DNA of 64,000 nt from Melieria omissa. Taxonomy: Eukaryota; Arthropoda; Insecta; Diptera; Ulidiidae. The stretch is from NCBI GenBank assembly GCA_963971225.1, contig OZ020268.1, positions 114,048,830 through 114,112,829 of the forward strand, written 5' to 3'. Within the stretch, counting starts at the first letter, position 1. Each line of letters starts with the position of its first letter. The notes beneath the pieces were generated by a model, which did not search any database, had not been told where the DNA came from, and worked only from the letters and a program-made list of their open reading frames with translations. Position numbers and translations under genes: made by a program. This document shows, piece after piece, positions 22,201 to 33,783 of this stretch.

Positions 22201-23469
22201 ACGGCGTTGCCACACGAGCAGCGAACGTGGAAGCGATCACATGCAGCGCCAACTTCCGACAAGCGGGAACGATCGCTGCACCGCATTGTATACGCAATGC
22301 ATACATAACATATGTACATACATATGTATATATAAATAAGTACCTGCACCCACAGCCGCCACGCTTGCCGTTATATGTTCAACATCATCAACATACAAAC
22401 ACACACACACACACGTGCATATGCACATTTGAGATAAACAATGCAGCAGGCAGTGTGCATTGGTATTTGTTTCGAATAAATTTAATAACGCTTGCAATTA
22501 ACAACTCAGAACCAACAAGTGATCGCGCGTACTTGAACACTTACACATTTACATACAAACGTACATTACGCACATATCTACGTGCCGGAAACACGTGACG
22601 TATTATAAAATAGAGTGGGTGGCCTGTTTCCACTTACGACTGCACCTCAGATAAACGCAAAGTTCAGCAATTCACTGTAATCGAATGGTTTCGGTGTGAA
22701 TTCGAAGAAGTTTTGGTGCATAAATGATTGAATGCTTACTTTTTTCGTTTACCTATTCATCATTTTTATTGGAAGCTTCATTGAAGTATTCAGTCGAGTT
22801 CGGTTGTACACTCATTCATAAAAGTTTTCCAGATGGCAATTCTTCTGCGTATCGCCAGTTCCAATTACTCCCCAATTACACTATGCCAACATATATTACA
22901 TCAACTTTGGCTTCGGTGAAAACCAGAAGAAGCAAGAACGAGTAAACGAGTTCAAATGTAAATAAAGTCAAATTAAAATTCTATAAACTCAACCAGCAGC
23001 AACCACCCGTAGCCACGATCACTAAAGATGCAATAACATTTGATTTATGGCAGTTCGTAGAAATTGTCGACATAATGTTTGGCGGCTACTTACACACAGC
23101 GCCCACCCCATTCTATGATTTGTAATTATTTAGATACGGATTATGAGTAAATGAAAGGCTGAAACAACAACAAAAACAATTCCAATTAGAAGAATGCTGA
23201 AGTGCTGTGTGAACCACGATAATCTTCAGGTCAATGAAATCGGATTGAATGGACTGAAGGGATTACCCAGAGTCTTTAGTGACAGTGGTGCACTGCGAAT
23301 AATTGACATTTAAAAGGGTTAAGTTTAGTTGTGACACCAAATATAAACTGAAAGGACACAATTTAAATTTAAATACCGAAACAAAAATATAATAATTGAA
23401 AGAATTCAAAGAATGGCTCACGAAAAGCACCCAGTCGGAATTTTCGGTTGTTTCTTCCTATGTATTATA
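19271..23469. other. Intergenic DNA with minor repeat pieces
   Basis: No gene is supported. The frame 19633-20082 (plus) has CRVCGLAF and scattered Cys/His but no complete finger and no splice context. At 20770 a hAT-type end CAGTGGCGGATTCAAGGG occurs without a partner. Positions 20990-21150 repeat TTTTGTATGG(C/G)AGCCCC twice. A CA dinucleotide run lies at about 22396-22413. Confidence 0.5.
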
Positions 23470-23472
23470 TTA

Positions 23473-24004
23473 CACTGCACAACACAAAAAAAATAACAAG
23501 GTTCTGAGAACCAATTTTGATTAAATACGAAATAAACACTTAAACGCAGTTCAGTTTTGGCTTAATTATGGCGTTCAGTTAATTTCTGAGCTTTGATGTA
23601 TTCAGAGACCTATAGTAGAATTTTATGGCAAATATTTTTGTGGTACATTTTGTCCTGAAAAAGTCCTGTTTTACAGAACATTTTTGGCATTTTAGAAAAA
23701 AGGGTTAAACTGACCCATTTAGATAGGAGCTACAGGGTTGAATGCTCCAACAAAATTTTCTTCGCAGTATTTAACATCAAATTGCTGAACACATCAAATA
23801 CCTAAAATGTGATGTTACATGGTTTTCGTATGCCGATTCACCATAAGAATGCGCGAAAAGGGGAAAACTTTGACCCTTCCTAAAAAAAATTCAGACGTAA
23901 ACTTTCAAAACGCCGATACACGTATATTTTTTTTGGTTCCCTCTACCAGATTCGTTTTCAGAACCTTGTTATTTAAAAAAAAAATTTGATTTTGTTGTGC
24001 AGTG
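23473..24004. mobile_element. Harbinger-type MITE, full length (CACTGCACAACA family)
   Basis: CACTGCACAACA at the left and TGTTGTGCAGTG at the right form exact terminal inverted repeats; AACAAGGTTCTGA recurs inverted just inside. TTA flanks both ends (23470-23472, 24005-24007). The right end sits in the (TAA)n-type tail of a LINE. A truncated relative in inverse orientation lies at 53220-53706. Confidence 0.85.
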
Positions 24005-24620
24005 TTATTAATTATTATTATTATTATTATTTTATACATAAGACAGAAGGATGTCAGATGCTGCTTTGTCACATAGGTTAGGTTAGTTTAACCTTTTCAG
24101 TCACAATGTCTAATATATTGGACTACAGCCCATACAATTCATCAGGAACGGGTTTATTTTCATGACGGAAAGGGTTAAAGAAGCAGAGTGTGCGCCAAGC
24201 TCTTTCTCTCGGAGACCCCATTGGGTCCATTGCGAATCCCAACATTCGTGAATCCTTCTCTAACTGTTGGGTTCCCAGAAGAGGTCTTTTGGGAACCATT
24301 TGGTCTTGGCAAGAAAATTGTGTACATCAGTAATCTGTGCATCAGCTACTTCCGTAAGACCATCGAAGAACCTGGCCCCAAGGGTCTAGAGCCGTCGTTT
24401 CTGCAGAGATGCCAATGGCATAACAGGTTCCCGATTGATTCCACTGTATCCTCGTCTGTGTAGCTTCTGCATAAAGCTTCGGTCGCCAGTCGCCACTTGC
24501 AAAAAGTATTAAGCCAATGGCGCAGTGACCTCTGATTACCTCCATGAGGAGTGGAATGGTCATAGGTGGGTTTATCAGATAAAATGTTGCCTTGGTAAGG
24601 CAGCGGATGAAATGTGTATG
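24005..24620 (-). mobile_element. Decayed LINE 3' end with (TAA)n tail
   Basis: The minus frame reads VIRGHCAIGL in the RNase H-distal region of the open reading frame, the same place as GHCRLNYHL in the LINE at 8.6 kb. It then continues only if the frame is shifted (CHWHLCRNDGSRPLG...), so the copy has at least one indel. The low end is an ATT/TAA tract at 24008-24034. A short piggyBac-type MITE sits in its 3' untranslated region. Confidence 0.65.
24092..24174. mobile_element. 83-bp piggyBac-type MITE
   Basis: TTAA at 24088-24091 and 24175-24178 bounds a short sequence whose ends CCTTTTCAGTCA and TGACGGAAAGGG are near inverted repeats. The CCC/TTAA shape is that of piggyBac derivatives; it is very short. 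Confidence 0.55.
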
Positions 24621-24650
24621 ATATTTGTTCAGTGGAAACTGAAAAAGCAA

Positions 24651-27600
24651 CTTAAAATTAGTACTTACATAAAATTTAAGAGAATAGTGTTCTAAAGGAT
24701 TCCAGCAGAAACTGTATCCTTATCTGGATATTTCTATATATGTATATGTATGTCTTGTCAGTAGAACAACATGAAATGTAATGCTGAAATGCATCATTTA
24801 AGTCGACCATTGTGGACAAAATCCGAAAGCTTTTACTCGAAAATTATTAATAAAATTAATACAGATTTTTTTTTTAAGATTATGAGTACTTAGCAATTGA
24901 CTAAAAAGGAAGACATATGTACTCTCTAACTAATTTCATATTATTATGGCTGATATTTCGGTCAGAAGACATGTCATTATTTGACTGGTTGCAAAGAGCT
25001 AATTTTTTTCCAAAAAGAATCATCGAAAGTATGTCGAAGCAAACATAAATGGCGGCCTGCTTTAAGTTTTAGGAGCAAAAAGCTAATGGATACTTGTTTG
25101 CACTAACTTAATCATAAAAACTAAGAAAACAATAAAGTTATTATTCGATATATATAAAGTCCCTCTTTAATTATTCAAAGATGTATAAACTCAATGGGGT
25201 TGAGAAGGTTAACCGGCAAATTACAGATGAGATCTTTACTTCCCGAATATTTCCAAATTCATTTTGTTAATTTTTTGTATCAAATGCTTCTAATTGACCA
25301 ACTCGTACCAAGCCGATTGTGAGCTTAGGTTATTCGGTTTCGGTTTTCTTTTAAATCGACAGCACTCCCCCTGGTTACTTTTGCACTGTGTGCTTTTAGT
25401 TTACTGCTGCACAATCAATAAATGATCTTTATAATCCAGAAGTTGCCAGTAACGCTTAATTGTTGCTGCCAAAGCAAGTATCAAATATTTTGAATACAAT
25501 GTGTGTATGTGTGTGTGTTGTTTACACTTTGCTACCCTTTGCGTGTGGTTTGAATTTGTGACAGTTGCCAGCCCATTATTGGTCTCTTTGTGGCCTTATT
25601 GCTTCTACAGTAGTTGTAAAAATTTGTTTATTTCCTGTTTATTGCAGACAAATTTTGTGCACATTTTCGTTTTGTGTTTACATCTGCATATACATGAATA
25701 CATGTATATAACATTGAAATATGAGCTGCGAAGCAAAGCAAGCAAAGGGAAATATGCACTGATTGTGGGATAATTTTGCTCATAAAAATTCCATACTATA
25801 TATGCGTTCTTATCAACATACATATAATTAATGCATATACATACACGCTTATGTACCTACTACAACGCCACTTACTTGAACTTGTTTGCAACATACTCGC
25901 ACACATAACATTGATGTTTGTATGTTTTTAGATAATTTTGATATGCTTGATAAATAAAAACTGTTGCTACTACGTCCTATTGCAACATCAAAGACCATAG
26001 TTCAGAATGTATCCAATTATCAGATCCAGTTCTTTTTGCCGCCGTTGCGCAAATAATGCACAAACACCGCAACTGATCGCACTTATTTATTTGGTTAAGA
26101 CGTGTTGTCGATCGAGCTGCTGTCAGCAGATATCGCCTGGACGGTCGCTGCCTACGCTGTCACGCTTACGCTCTATGAGTCTATCTAATGCGAATGGCAG
26201 CAGCGATCGTCGGCAGCGACGACAGCGCCCGAGGGCACATGAAAGCAGAGGCGCGCAAGACTTGTAAATAGTTTCAAATAAACAAATAACTTATGTTAAT
26301 AAAATAAATATCGCTAATACTGCAAGCATTGTTAACAGCAACGTGCAAATGAAGTTGGCTCGTCGAGACGATTCCGTGAAGATCAAAGCGCAGTTGGCAC
26401 GCGTGCCATAGCCGCCTCAAACTGCCACGATCAATTGCACAAACAACAATAAACCGACAGGCAGCAGAACAGCCAACAGCCAACAATCAGCAGTCGGCAG
26501 CAGCGGCTTGGCGGCAACAATTTCATCAATTGCCGCGCAGCTAACAACTGACACCAGCGATCATCGTCAGCGTTAGAGTTAACGGCAGCGTCAACGTCAA
26601 CGTCAGCGCCAGCGTCATCATTGCGGCGATCATCAATATCAACAGACATGTGAGCAAAGCAAACAACGCGGCGCAATCCAAGCATTCGCAATTGCAATCG
26701 CTGCAAGTCAGGGGCGCGATGCATGTCAGCGCCATCTGGTGGCGTTAGAACGCCACCGAATGCGTACAAAATGCAAACAAACAGCTCCACAGCAACACCA
26801 ACAACAACCGCAAAAGAGTTCTTTCACCGCGCCCGCTTGCACTGGCGCTCTGCCGTCAGCGTGAGCGTCAATCTCAGCGCCACAACTGCAAATCTGAAGT
26901 TAATCAAAGATCAAAGCGCGCGCTCGTGGCCGGGCAGACAGCCGACATATGCCGGCGCACGCCCCAAAAGTCAATCAAATATCAAACTGCAGCGTCACGA
27001 AAAATCGAACAAAAGCTCCCCGACTCTATTCGATGTTTTTGCCTTGCAGACGCTGCGCCTATGTACGCCAGCAGCGCGAGATGATCCATAGTCAGCCGGT
27101 CGACGTTCCTCCGTCATATAAATCGATCATAAATCTGAGTTATTAAACGCTTTTCCAGCACGCGTTATTTTTACTTTTAATGGTCCTTTCGGTCGACGTT
27201 GATCTAATGAAGCGTTTCTAAAATAGCACAAAGGCGCCCCGAGTCAGATTCTGTATGGCGATCGTAAAAACATTTGAGTGTAACTTTCCTTTACAATTTT
27301 CAAATTGCAAATGCAAATGTTGTAAAAATTGCTTATTTCCAACGAAGCAGTGCGTGAGAGTGGCGATAGTAAGCAATTGATTCAATATTGCTGTTTAAAT
27401 TTTAAAAATTAAAATAAGAAACATTTGTAGAAGTCTTAATCATCACTTACTTGTCACAATATTCCCCCAAAATTATCTCAACAAGTGAGGAAAGGAAGAG
27501 AAAAGGAGCTAACATAAATAAAAGGCAATAAAACTTGGCGAACGCCAGAACGATCATTGTCCCTTTTAAATCCAAGTTGACACACACATAGCCAAAAAAA

Positions 27601-29580
27601 CTATATCGAGATTAAGTAAGGATTTCGGTCAAACAGAACACCCCTACTGACATCTGATAATAGTTTAAACGGTTAGCCTAATGTCTACAGATTGAACAAA
27701 AGTGCACAAAACTTGCTACTTTTTTCTATGCAAATATTTAAAAAACACAAAATTGCCAAACATTCCCTCATGATCCTGTTGGCCTACAGCCAATTGAAAA
27801 GCAACTCTGTTAGCTATGTAAAAGTATGTCCATACAGCCACATGTGTGTAGATTTGTGCAAGCAAATAACAACTGCAACCAGATGTCATGTCGTTGTCAT
27901 TGCATGCAACAACAACATGCATCGTGCAAAGGGACAATAAGGCAACAGGACATTACAATGCCGGCAATGCGCTTTCGTTTAATTAGGTTTGCAACAATAT
28001 TTGAATTGGGAATTTGCGTTGTAAAGCGCTGCGGTGGGTTACGTTTGAGCAGTAGCAACAACACCAACAATAACACATCGCATTGCATTGCATCACATCG
28101 CCGAACATCGCATCGCATTGCGCAGTGTGTCAATATTTGTCGTGGTTGGCATTTTAGTTGTGATTGCTTGTTCACGGAGTTTGGGTTATTGCTGTTGCAT
28201 GTCCTGTTAATGTGTCCTTATCACAAATGCAAACAGCAGCAGCAGCAACAACAACAATAAGTAGCAGCATTGGCGGTGTTTTGTTTTTCGATTGCCTCTG
28301 GTGTATTTGCTGCAAATTGTTGGCCACTGTCGTTGTTGATGATTTTGTTGTTATGTTGGACGTCACACTGTCGCCGTTGTCATTGTTTTTGTAGCTGCAG
28401 CCAGGCGTGCGTTTGTTTTTGCGTGCACACAGCATTTTGTTGCTTTTGACACCGAATGCGCTCATACGCCGCTAATGAGATACAAACGTCAGCCAGCAAA
28501 ATTTGTTGCAATGGGGCCTCTAGAATAGTAAAAATATATATATTTTATTTAAATTAATTATAGATACAGACAAAATTGAATGCTGCCTCATTTTGTATGA
28601 TAACTTTATCTCTGCCTGCAGTCAGCAACATTCTATTCATTCGACCCCACATTCTATAGAAATCCTTTACACTTTTTACGTTTTTAATAAAATTTCAACA
28701 TCTTCATTAAATTATGCACACCGTTGCACCCCATGCTGCACTAAAGAGCTTAACGCCACACGACCTGAAGAACTCGCACACTCACACACACTTGTCAGTC
28801 AAAGCAAAAATGGTGGCATGCCACAGCGAGTGCATCAATGTCAAACCACAAAATTGAAAACGGCCTACGTCTCTTTCATACAACATTTTATCGCTTTCGA
28901 CTTTGCTTTATTTATATTTACTTCAATTTGACGGCTATTTGCATATTAATAGGGGAGTAGTGGGGGACCAAGACTTAAAGCAAAATTCTAATTATAAAAA
29001 CTTGATTTCAAGCATGAAACTTTCATAGAAAAATCTGATAAAAATATAGAACTTTCTGTTCTTTGAAATTGAATACGTTTGCAATTTGCCAAGAGTTTTT
29101 TAATTTTTCATAAAAACTCGCTTAAGAAAATTATTTTTAGATTTAAGACAAACGTTTCTAATTAAAAATAGCTGAAAGATAAACAATGTTGGTTTCTCGA
29201 TATAAATTAATGCATTTACTTAATTCAAGTCTATATCATATTATATATTGCTAATGAAATAATAGTTTATTTTTAATTTAGACCTTTTACAACTACGTAA
29301 CTAAGCTCTTTTATTATTTTTATCAAATTATTATCTCTTTGTTATTTTCTATTTAACCCAATAAACTTTGCAGGACCCGCCCAGACACTGTTCGGATTCG
29401 GAAAATTGCACCGATCTACGTAGGCTGACTTTAATATTTTTGCAATCGGGATGGTTTAGTACGTTTTTGAAAAATCTGACATTGCCATTGAAAAGTTTGT
29501 ATTTTTTTACTGTAAACGTACTTAGAACATTTTAATGTTCCAGCGCTGTTTATGTTGTTTACACTGACTTGAAAAATTCA
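24651..29580. other. Intergenic DNA, no gene recognised
   Basis: Open frames are short, overlap on both strands and follow simple sequence: TG run at 25499-25525, CGTCAACGTCAG-type repeat at 26590-26630, CATCGCATTGC repeat at 28075-28125, CAACAACAG at 28230-28260. I see no domain, splice pattern or RNA gene. Confidence 0.55.
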
Positions 29581-29582
29581 TC

Positions 29583-30455
29583 TCGGTCAAAAAATAGATT
29601 TAACTCGTGAACATTTTTGAGCAATAATTTTTTACGATTTCCGAAGTGAATTATTTCAACAACAGTGCTTCGATCGCCTTCATTCGGCATTTGGTGATGA
29701 GGCACCAACCCTCAAGACAATTTATAACTGGTTTAACGAATTCAAACGTGATCGCCGTTCGCTCCAGGACGAATTTCATGTGACATACTGTGAGATAGAG
29801 GCATCCTTGGGCATTAATTCCACGAAAGATTTGTTCTCGTTGGTTCCCGCATAATTTGACAATCGCTCAAAAAAGGCTCGTGTCGATTGGTGCAAAGAAA
29901 TTATGGAAAAATTCGATCGCGGTACTTGGAAAGACGACGAGCCCAAACCAAAACAGCAATCGATTGTGTGGGTCTTCCAAGACGAGCCAAATCCGACAAA
30001 AGTTGTCCAGGCACGCAGCACATCGAAGCAAATGGTCGCCTGTTTCTTCGGCAAAACTGGTCATGTGGCTACTGTGCCGTTAAAGAAACGTAGAACGGTC
30101 AATACTGAGTGGTATACAACAATTTGTTTGACAGAAGTGTTCAATGAAATACAGAAAAACAACCGCCGACGCAGAATCATTCTTCACCATGACAATGCAA
30201 GGTCCCACACATCGGCTCGAACAACCACCTATTTAATCGACCAAAGCATCTATTTAATGGGTCATCCACCATACAGCCCTGACCTGGCACTCAATGACTT
30301 CTTTTTATTCCCGCACATCAAAAAATCAAATTGTGTGGTCAACGATTTTCATCGCCAGAAGATGCCGCTGAAGCATTCAAAACCATGTTTTGGAAGTTCT
30401 TCGACGATTGGTTTTTTGGAGAATACTGTGAAAAGCAATAAAACCATTTTTTGAA
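29583..30455 (+). pseudogene. Decayed mariner transposase
   Basis: From about 29583 the frame gives KIDLTREHF then a stop, then the N-terminal HTH region CFDRLHSAFGDEAPTLKTIY and FNEFKRDRRSLQDEF. About 70-80 residues of the linker are deleted, a second stop follows FSLVPA, and the catalytic half resumes: VWVFQDEPNPTKVVQARSTS, HHDNARSHTSARTTTYL, GHPPYSPDLALNDFFLF. The last motif carries the second and third Asp of the mariner D,D34D triad. The C-terminus is frameshifted. Clear terminal repeats were not found. The copy cannot encode an active enzyme. Confidence 0.85.
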
Positions 30456-30469
30456 AAACTATAAAAGGC

Positions 30470-31830
30470 AACAGGCAAAAGGCAACGTATAACCAAATAA
30501 CAAATCAATTTGTATTTTACATTCAACATAATTTAAACCAATTTTATAATACACCACTAAATATTTAGCGATAGTATCCGAATAGCACAGTAAATGCCCA
30601 TCAAAATGTCACCGATACTCGTATGTCACACTCGGAATAAACACAAACACCCACAACAACACCAATTATTGGTTCATACCAACAAATTCCGCATCGGAAC
30701 TTCAAATCACACTCTCTCAAGGTGACCACGACCACGGGAAGTCATTGAGCAGACTGGCAGCCCACAAATCGCAATGCTAAACGCGAAAACCAAAAAAGCA
30801 GCACTCGCACCAGTCCGATTCGTATTTATTTAACAATCATCGCAATCTGCAAAGCCACACAGACGGCGACACAGCCACATGTTGAAGTAGTGCGCGCCCA
30901 CACTTCACACTCGCCGTCATATGACCAGCCACCATACAGACCACTTCTGCTGCAGTCATAGATTACACCTGATGATGACCTTAACGTGGTTGTCGTTGTC
31001 GCCCGCTCGGCTGTTGAATGCTCAACTTGAATTTGTTTTTTACCAATTTCCAGTTTTCGCTGCGGCTGCCAATCGACATTTTTTATTCAATTTACAATTG
31101 ATTGTCTAAGCTCTCGTCTGGCTCATTGTGCGACTTGTGCTTGGCCCATTCCACACACGCACACACACACACTTCATGACAAAAGTGGCGCCAGCCAGTT
31201 TTGCTTTGCATTTATTCCATTTTATCGCTTTTCTCCGTGTTTATTGTTATTGTTTTTCTCCTTGGTCACGTTGCCAAATAACGAAATGGCTAACTGTTTG
31301 ATTTTTTGGACACATTCCGTCTTTTCGCCTTTCTGTCGGTCACTCTATCGCACACAACACACACAATAGATCTCATCAACCTGTAGTCCGGGTGTTGGGG
31401 CCATTCGGTCTAAGGCACATCTGCCAATTCGGCCACGCACACTCGGAAAGTTTTCAGAGCACAAATTGCCAATATGGCCAATCATTGCCCAAATAATTTC
31501 TAATCCACCATTTCTATTTTCATAAATCTTTCCTCAATGTGTCCAATGCAATCAACTCAATTCATTTGATTCCATTGTGGCCGTCTGCTGTCTGGGCCTT
31601 TTTACTTATTTTCTTTTCAGACAACCTTATTTTCAGTTAATTTTTTGAGATATTTTAACTAAAGTTGACTAATTTGTGGGTAATTGGGTATTTGTGTCGG
31701 AGAAATTGGAAATCGCACAAAATAACACGAGCAGTAAGAGTGCAATACCAAAATACCACATCAAGCTAAGCTTTTTCGACAGCAATTTATTGCATTCTTA
31801 AAATTTACGTTTTTTGATGGTCTTTTTTTG
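30470..31830. other. Intergenic DNA, no gene recognised
   Basis: Simple CA runs occur at 31155-31172 and 31352-31368. No coding, RNA or element structure seen. Confidence 0.55.
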
Positions 31831-32010
31831 ATGGCGCACTAGTTTCTCATACGGAGGCTCTAGGTTCGATTCCTAGCTCGGGCTGGCGAAACGCTCATCT
31901 ACTTCGATCGCTATCCACATGAAGCAGCTGAGAATCTGCTGCTGAAGAATCACACAAGTGCGCTCTTGGCAGCAATGGCAACACCTCCAAGTGTGAAACG
32001 AAAAAAAACT
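31831..32010 (+). mobile_element. tRNA-derived SINE, copy 1
   Basis: A pol III B box GGTTCGATTCC lies at 31863-31873 within CTAGGTTCGATTCCTAG, a T-arm stem-loop. The segment through GCTCTTGG...AACACC aligns along its length with the minus-strand copy at 61905-62086, including sequence well beyond the tRNA part, which shows a shared SINE body. The A box side is poor here, so the head is partly lost. Confidence 0.65.
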
Positions 32011-32071
32011 GCCAATCGCTGTTCGGATTCGGCGTTAAACTGTAGGTCCATCCATACTGTACTGTACTGTA

Positions 32072-32112
32072 GGTGATATCACTAAGCAAATATTTGCTTA
32101 GTGGTGATATCC
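32072..32112. repeat. Near-perfect palindrome
   Basis: CACTAAGCAAAT and its exact complement make a 24-bp perfect palindrome at 32080-32103, extended on both sides by GGTGATAT / GATATCC with one extra base. It lies just 3' of the SINE body. Confidence 0.8.
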
Positions 32113-32236
32113 ACACTGATATTCTACATTCAATTTCTCTAAATTTTTTAAATAATGTTTTTAAATATGTATTTCCTTGAATACATCAAAGTTCTTTAAA
32201 AACAAATCTTGACGTCAGTTGCAATTGTAAGGGAGG

Positions 32237-33126
32237 GGGCTGGGTTGTGAACCGGGTTTTGTTTTTTTGGCTCTAACTTTTCATAGAATAAAGATATCGA
32301 AAAATCTAAATATCGAAATTTGTTATGAACAAAGATTACCGTTTTGATTAAAATTTAACTCTCTACGTCCAATTTTCTAAGGACGTAATTTTTCTCTTTT
32401 CCAAAAAAAGTGGCTAGGTTGTGAACCATCTGGCAAATCCCCATTAAAGTCGGAAAATACGAAGAAAACACCCATCATTTTCAAATAATTTGAGAATTTA
32501 TTTAATCAGGAGGCCTTAAGAGGTGAAAAAAGTTATAATGACGCCACTTAGGCCAAAAATCGCAATGAATGCAAGTACTCAATTTTTTTTAATTTTCATC
32601 CTAATCGGTGTCGCAATGTTTGCATGTGAAATACGAACGCGTTCTCGCATTAGCCCACTTCAAGTGAACTCACCAAAATCGAGTGAAATTACATAAAATT
32701 ACTTTATTTTAAAAAATCCGGCGATGTTTGACCGTGCTAGTACGAATGTAGTACGAAAAATGGTTCACAGCCCCCACAGTTGTTCACAGCCCAACCACGA
32801 TGCCATTTTGGAAACTTTTAAAATAGCGACTCTTCCAATCATATTTCAACAAAAACCAATATTGGATCGTAAAATAGAATCAAACCCCTTAATAAATATG
32901 TACTACTTTTACATTTTTAGAATAAATTCAGTCACTAAAAAAAAGCAAACAAGTTTTCGCAGTCGAATTTTAAACACGATGTCTGTAGCTGCCACAAGCA
33001 ATACGTGTTTACACTTCGGTGTAACCACAAAAGTAGAGTCATATCAAAAGACAAACTTGACAGTTGAAAGATTGGCGATATGTCAATTAGGGGAAGAAAA
33101 AACAGTAATGGTTCACAACCCAGCCC
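32237..33126. repeat. Inverted-repeat element, boundaries uncertain
   Basis: GGGCTGGGTTGTGAACC (32237-32253) is exactly inverted at 33110-33126, and related GGTTGTGAACCATC / GGTTCACAGCCC motifs occur between (about 32411, 32760). It is probably a MITE of about 0.9 kb; no target duplication could be fixed. The 146-residue frame at 32724-33164 inside it has no recognisable domain. Confidence 0.5.
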
Positions 33127-33244
33127 GTATTTTGGCCCCTAGTTCTGTTTTCAAATTTTTTTGATTTTTGTTGCACCGTGTAATATTTCAAAGAAAAATT
33201 TGATATTTCAGAGCGAACATTCTGTACGAATATTCACTATGAAT

Positions 33245-33320
33245 CTAAGTGTAGTGGGTTCGAGTCACGACCCTTTGAGGGTGAAATAATTGTCTAAAGG
33301 AACGTTTTCAACCCGCCTTC
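33245..33320 (+). other. Possible SINE or tRNA-like fragment
   Basis: GTGGGTTCGAGTCACGACCC contains a B box-like GGTTCGAGTC in a short stem-loop. No convincing A box was found upstream and no second copy in the window, so this is weak. Confidence 0.25.
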
Positions 33321-33615
33321 GCAGAGGATTAAATAGCATAGTGCTATAACCGACAGTACTTTCAGGTCTCGTTTCGTTCCACTGCCTTTAATAATAGGTC
33401 TAGAATTCTGCTGGAGTGTTTAACTGCCCGTTTTAAAACTATATCCCGTACTAACAAAAATCGTATGTGCCCTTTCCATAAATTTTCAGTAATACATAAA
33501 TTGTAAAAAATAGAACAAAATATGATTTCGAATGGTATTCGGGTCAAAAGTTGTACGTACGTTGTGGCTCAAAAGTTTGTCCCCCCAAATGAAATCTGGT
33601 GTGCGCACTTGAAGC

Positions 33616-33775
33616 CAGTGGCGGATTCAGGGGGTGTTTTGGGGGTTGAAACCCCCACTCCGAAATATTAGGATCGACATTAAAACTACATACAAATTAA
33701 AAGGCAATTTATGAATATCAAAGAATTACGTTTTGAAACCCCCCCCCCCGAAATATTTTTCTGAATCCGCCTCTG
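33616..33775. mobile_element. 160-bp hAT-type MITE
   Basis: CAGTGGCGGATTCAG at the left and CTGAATCCGCCTCTG at the right are inverted repeats with one mismatch, flanked by an exact 8-bp direct repeat CTTGAAGC at 33608-33615 and 33776-33783. Subterminal GAAACCCCC / CGAAATATT occurs near both ends. CAGTGGCGGAT-type ends are common for hAT elements in animals. Confidence 0.87.
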
Positions 33776-33783
33776 CTTGAAGC

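Noticed and set aside
24076..24088. TTAGG-like telomeric repeat
   Set aside because: Only two units, inside a LINE 3' end; not a telomere.
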